Source: a virus
Strand: one strand, 5' to 3'
DNA length: 24,904 nucleotides
Virus record (IMG/VR): IMGVR_UViG_3300032246_002481
Location: 1 to 24,904 of that record
The stretch's first letter is position 1. Every line of letters starts with the position of its first letter. The position numbers and the translations under genes are program-made. Positions 22,100 to 24,904 of the stretch are shown here, piece after piece. The notes beneath the pieces were generated by a model that saw nothing but the letters and a program-made list of their open reading frames with translations, did not search any database and was not told the origin of the DNA.

Positions 22100-23494
22100 C
22101 TAAGATATTGATACTTTTTGTGCTGATATGTCTTCGTTATAACTGCTTGGATTAGCAATTATACCGTAATTGGTGTTAATCTTCAATCCTGTAGCTTGAT
22201 GTATAAAATCAGTACCTATTTGATTTGTAAATAAGGTATCTGAATATGCTTTTACTGTTACTGTGGCTGTACTGCCGCCTTTTACTGCGTTTGTAACAAT
22301 AACCCTTAAAGATCTAATTATCGGAAAAGATGTTAATGAGTCTAGGGTTTGAAAAGTTACTTCGCTCAATACATTTGATACATATTTAAAAATTTTAACT
22401 TTTCTTGGATAAGTATCTTGATAATGTGTGCAATTACCTCCAGTTGCAACGCAGTTTTGTCCTGCACCACATGGATTATAATTGTCTCCACTGCCAGATA
22501 CTAGCTGCACATCTGATGAATTTCTACCACAGCATGAACAAGAGTTGGTTGTGAATCCTGCTGCTTGCCCTGGATCATAGCCACACGCTCCACAATAATA
22601 ATATCCTGGTGATCCATTTAAACAATTATTTGGATTTCCAGTATTTGTATATGAATAACAATATGTACCTGCTACACAACATGGAGTATTTGGTTCTTGA
22701 GTTGTCCAGTAAATATATCCTCCAACGCATGGATTTAAATAAGCACAAGAGTTATATGCATTATAAGCTTTACAACAAGAAACATAGTAGCTTCCATAAA
22801 CTAAACAGTTTCCAAATGTTTTACAATTTCCTCCAGTTGCTACACAATTTCCACCTGTTTTGCAATTATCATAATATTGATGAGCTAAAGTATAGTATCC
22901 ACAAACTGCTCCACTGTATGAAATATTAGCACAGCTATCTGCATTACAAACATTAACAGTATTTCCAGCATTTGTTCCAGCTACACAATTGTTTGCATAT
23001 TGACAGTTGCAAACATAATTATTATAGGTTGCAGGTATGGCTGGATTAGAAGTGGTTACAGAATTAATACAATTATATCCATAGTCAACATTATATGCAT
23101 AATTATAAGGACCACCTGTTGCAATGCATCCATTTCTAGCACCACAGTTATCAATTGCAGAATATGTATCACAATTTCCTGTACCTGATGAAATTTCTTG
23201 AGATGTTACTACAGCAAACCAATTCCCAGCATCGGTTACCCAAAGAGCTGCGCCTGTACCAATTCCTGGACTTGTAATATCTATTGTAACATTTGGTTTT
23301 GACATTGTTGTAGACAATAAAGGGTATTGTGTTGGGTTTGAAGCTGATACTCTATTGCTACCAGCAGTCCATCCAGATCTTATTACTTTCCACCCATTTC
23401 TTAAACTGTTTTGAAATAATTCTTGAAAAGATAAAAATCCTTTTAATCTTGATGAAGATACAACTGCTCTTCTTGATGTTATTCTAGATGCCAT
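22100..23494 (-). CDS. Tail fibre-like protein with a 30-cysteine central domain (464 aa)
   Basis: The ATG at 23494 overlaps the stop of the preceding fibre (TAATG). Residues 1-105 look like a phage structural N-terminus (SRRAVVSSSRLKGFLSFQELFQNSLRNGW region, then a beta-rich ALWVTDAGNWFAVVTS). Residues 108-355 hold 30 cysteines, many Asn, Gly and Tyr, with short motifs such as NCVATGGNC (twice exactly) and a third GCIATGG, plus CC pairs and C-x-C. Residues 363-464 return to a Cys-free beta sandwich (KVKIFKYVSN, FPIIRSLRVIVTNA, VKAYSDT, ISS-type end). The Cys-rich part looks inserted between two halves of a jelly-roll-like domain. I have a general impression that other aquatic phages carry similar fibres. 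Disulfides or metal binding are both possible; the function is unknown. Confidence 0.78.
   Translation of the reverse strand: MASRITSRRAVVSSSRLKGFLSFQELFQNSLRNGWKVIRSGWTAGSNRVSASNPTQYPLLSTTMSKPNVTIDITSPGIGTGAALWVTDAGNWFAVVTSQEISSGTGNCDTYSAIDNCGARNGCIATGGPYNYAYNVDYGYNCINSVTTSNPAIPATYNNYVCNCQYANNCVAGTNAGNTVNVCNADSCANISYSGAVCGYYTLAHQYYDNCKTGGNCVATGGNCKTFGNCLVYGSYYVSCCKAYNAYNSCAYLNPCVGGYIYWTTQEPNTPCCVAGTYCYSYTNTGNPNNCLNGSPGYYYCGACGYDPGQAAGFTTNSCSCCGRNSSDVQLVSGSGDNYNPCGAGQNCVATGGNCTHYQDTYPRKVKIFKYVSNVLSEVTFQTLDSLTSFPIIRSLRVIVTNAVKGGSTATVTVKAYSDTLFTNQIGTDFIHQATGLKINTNYGIIANPSSYNEDISAQKVSIS
22430..23173 (-). repeat. Cys/Asn/Gly/Tyr-rich low-complexity protein segment (30 Cys in 248 residues)
   Basis: This is the part of the 464-residue protein from residue 108 to 355. 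It is built of short irregular units, each with an N-C, and includes three ATGG motifs (GCIATGG near 122, NCVATGGNC near 216 and 347). The rest of that protein has no cysteine. Most other proteins in the window have few or none. Confidence 0.85.
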
Positions 23495-24904
23495 TATGCG
23501 TCAATATCTCCTGTTAAAATCCAAGAGTTACTTGCTCGTTTTTCTAAAAATGCCGATGAATATTGTGTTCTTGTTTTTAAATACCCATCTGTTGAAACTA
23601 TTGTAGCAGGGGAAGTAACAGAAAATATAAGTCTTCCAGCACCCATTTGTCTTAACTCTAAACTTGACCCAATTGGCCAAGTAGTATTTGATGCATCATT
23701 AGGTATTGTAATTGTTACATCTGTTCCTGAAGTAAACTCTGTCATTCGTCCAGAATTAGCGGATGAAATAGTGTATGAAGTTGCAGCAGATGAAGTTGCA
23801 TACTCTACAACATCAACAGCATAAGAGTTTATTGATCCTCGCATTGAAGAATGATATTGACAGACATAATATAAGTTATCTGGTGCTGATTGAGAAAGCT
23901 CTACTAAAATAGATCCATTATCTGTTCCCGCATTTGTTATACCTGTAGAATAAAGACTGCCTGCAGAATATGCACCATTTACTGTTTGTATCCAGAATGG
24001 GTGACCTGAAGCGTTTACAATAATTCTGTACTTTTTGCCTTTTTTAAAGTTAATTGTTCCATTTAAAACTCCATTTACAAGATATCCGCTCATCCCAGAA
24101 TTAGTTATGTAATATTCTATTGCTGGCTCAGATATAGAAAGTTTAGTATCTACTGCTGCTTGTGTTGCAAAATCAGCATCTGTTAAAGAGGCATTAAATT
24201 GTGCTAATGTTCCAGTTAATGTATTGCCGCCTATCTCAATCAATACTCTTGTTCCGCCACCAATGATTGCTATTCCAGAAGTATAACCCAGTCCAGAGTT
24301 TGCAACAGTAATAGCTCCAAGTGAGGATATATTTATCTTTCCGCCTTTATCTAGCCCATCTTGCAATATAGCAATATTATTTTGTCCAAAAAATCCTTCA
24401 ATATTGTCATATCCAGAAACAGAAGTAATTCCATTTGATATTGATATGTTTTTATTTTTAAGTGTATCTTGACTTGTTGCAGTTATTTTAGTGCCTAAAG
24501 CTGTTGTAATAGTTGCAGCATAAGATGAATCATCATTTATTGCAGCTGCTAATTCATTTAAAGTGTCTAGTGCTGTTGGTGCTCCATCAATTAAATTCCC
24601 TAATTCTGATAAAGGAATTTTTCCGTTTGAATCTAAAGAGGCAACTCCATCTGCGTTTCCAATAGCGCTTAGTGGAACATAGGTTGTTGCGGATGTGCTT
24701 CCCAAGCCAGATACGGCGGTATCTACGTAAGTTTTATTAGCAATAGTACTATCTACAGAAATAGTAATTGTATTTGCTACATCATTATAAGATTTAGATA
24801 TTCCAGTTCCAGCCGTAAGAGCTGATTCAACTGCATCTTGAGCAAGTTCTGTAAATTCAGAAGGAAGTGTATTTAAATATGGAAGATCTGACCAAGGAGT
24901 TGAA
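23494..24904 (-). CDS. Modular tail fibre with cupredoxin-like domain, C-terminal part (5' end off window)
   Basis: The frame is open from the window edge (first full codon at 24903-24901) to the TAA at 23494, about 470 residues. The visible order is: a repeat of the ALTAGTGI-x-K-x-YND-x-ANTIT type near the edge, YVDTAVSGLG, ADGVASLDSNG, a fibre stalk, then a domain at 23806-24114 that reads as a cupredoxin: NGVLNGTINF, GHPFWIQT, LYYVCQYHSSMRG. The four classical type 1 copper ligands are all present (His at 24001-24003, Cys at 23860-23862, His at 23851-23853, Met at 23842-23844). A fibre tip domain follows (TIPNDASNTTWPIGSSLEL, ending GDIDA). The N-terminal repeat also occurs in the 822-residue fibre. 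Such domains are known in phage fibres; copper binding is not shown here. It is likely a host-contact fibre. Confidence 0.85.
   Translation of the reverse strand, partial: STPWSDLPYLNTLPSEFTELAQDAVESALTAGTGISKSYNDVANTITISVDSTIANKTYVDTAVSGLGSTSATTYVPLSAIGNADGVASLDSNGKIPLSELGNLIDGAPTALDTLNELAAAINDDSSYAATITTALGTKITATSQDTLKNKNISISNGITSVSGYDNIEGFFGQNNIAILQDGLDKGGKINISSLGAITVANSGLGYTSGIAIIGGGTRVLIEIGGNTLTGTLAQFNASLTDADFATQAAVDTKLSISEPAIEYYITNSGMSGYLVNGVLNGTINFKKGKKYRIIVNASGHPFWIQTVNGAYSAGSLYSTGITNAGTDNGSILVELSQSAPDNLYYVCQYHSSMRGSINSYAVDVVEYATSSAATSYTISSANSGRMTEFTSGTDVTITIPNDASNTTWPIGSSLELRQMGAGRLIFSVTSPATIVSTDGYLKTRTQYSSAFLEKRASNSWILTGDIDA

Noticed and set aside
22609-22929. Plus-strand open frame of 106 codons over the Cys-rich region
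   Set aside because: Its Leu/Asn/His/Tyr composition is the antisense of Asn/Tyr/Cys-rich codons. No ribosome binding site or recognisable domain supports it.

Overview
The window is a compact block of a tailed-phage genome. All 26 genes I accept lie on the minus strand, so transcription runs from the high-coordinate end to the low-coordinate end. Genes are separated by 0-77 bp, often with stop/start overlaps (TAATG, ATGA, TAAATG), and nearly all coding sequence is AT-rich. There is no tRNA, integrase, transposase, CRISPR array or replication gene. Host and phage lineage cannot be fixed from the sequence. The 1186-residue structural protein, the cupredoxin-like and collagen-like fibres, the DUF6065-like proteins and the small zinc-knuckle protein together resemble what I remember from large T4-like myoviruses of aquatic bacteria, so an aquatic myovirus is my best inference.

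Layout in transcription order. (1) 24904-22100: the 3' part of a modular tail fibre that carries a cupredoxin-like domain with an intact His/Cys/His/Met set, followed with a 1-nt overlap by a protein whose middle holds 30 cysteines in 248 residues. (2) 22087-20019: five small or medium genes that look like a duplicated two-gene cassette (small protein + DUF6065-like protein, twice) plus a Cys-rich zinc-knuckle protein. (3) 19972-16844: an 822-residue repetitive fibre and a 206-residue collagen-like fibre. (4) 16831-13271: the 1186-residue structural protein. (5) 13258-8603: an 883-residue protein with seven fibronectin type III domains, a 311-residue aromatic-rich fibre protein, a tail-assembly-chaperone-like protein and two small structural proteins. 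(6) 8576-3404: two paralogous fibres of about 500 residues, interleaved with small putative chaperones, a beta-rich tail domain protein, a LamG/concanavalin-like lectin protein and another small structural protein. (7) 3326-1: a 585-residue collagen-like fibre, a small accessory protein, a 281-residue collagen-like fibre and the N-terminal part of a further fibre that runs off the window.

Most of the window therefore appears to encode the host-contact apparatus: many alternative adhesins built from shared modules (Gly-X-Y collagen, FN3, LamG, cupredoxin, Trp-Asn-Gly motifs, coiled coils), several followed by a small possible folding partner. Regulatory signals are sparse. A RGTATAAT motif recurs in four of the larger gaps, and at two of them it sits 6-7 nt from the ATG with no well-placed Shine-Dalgarno sequence, which suggests leaderless transcripts. 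The other genes mostly have clear AGGAG-type ribosome binding sites.
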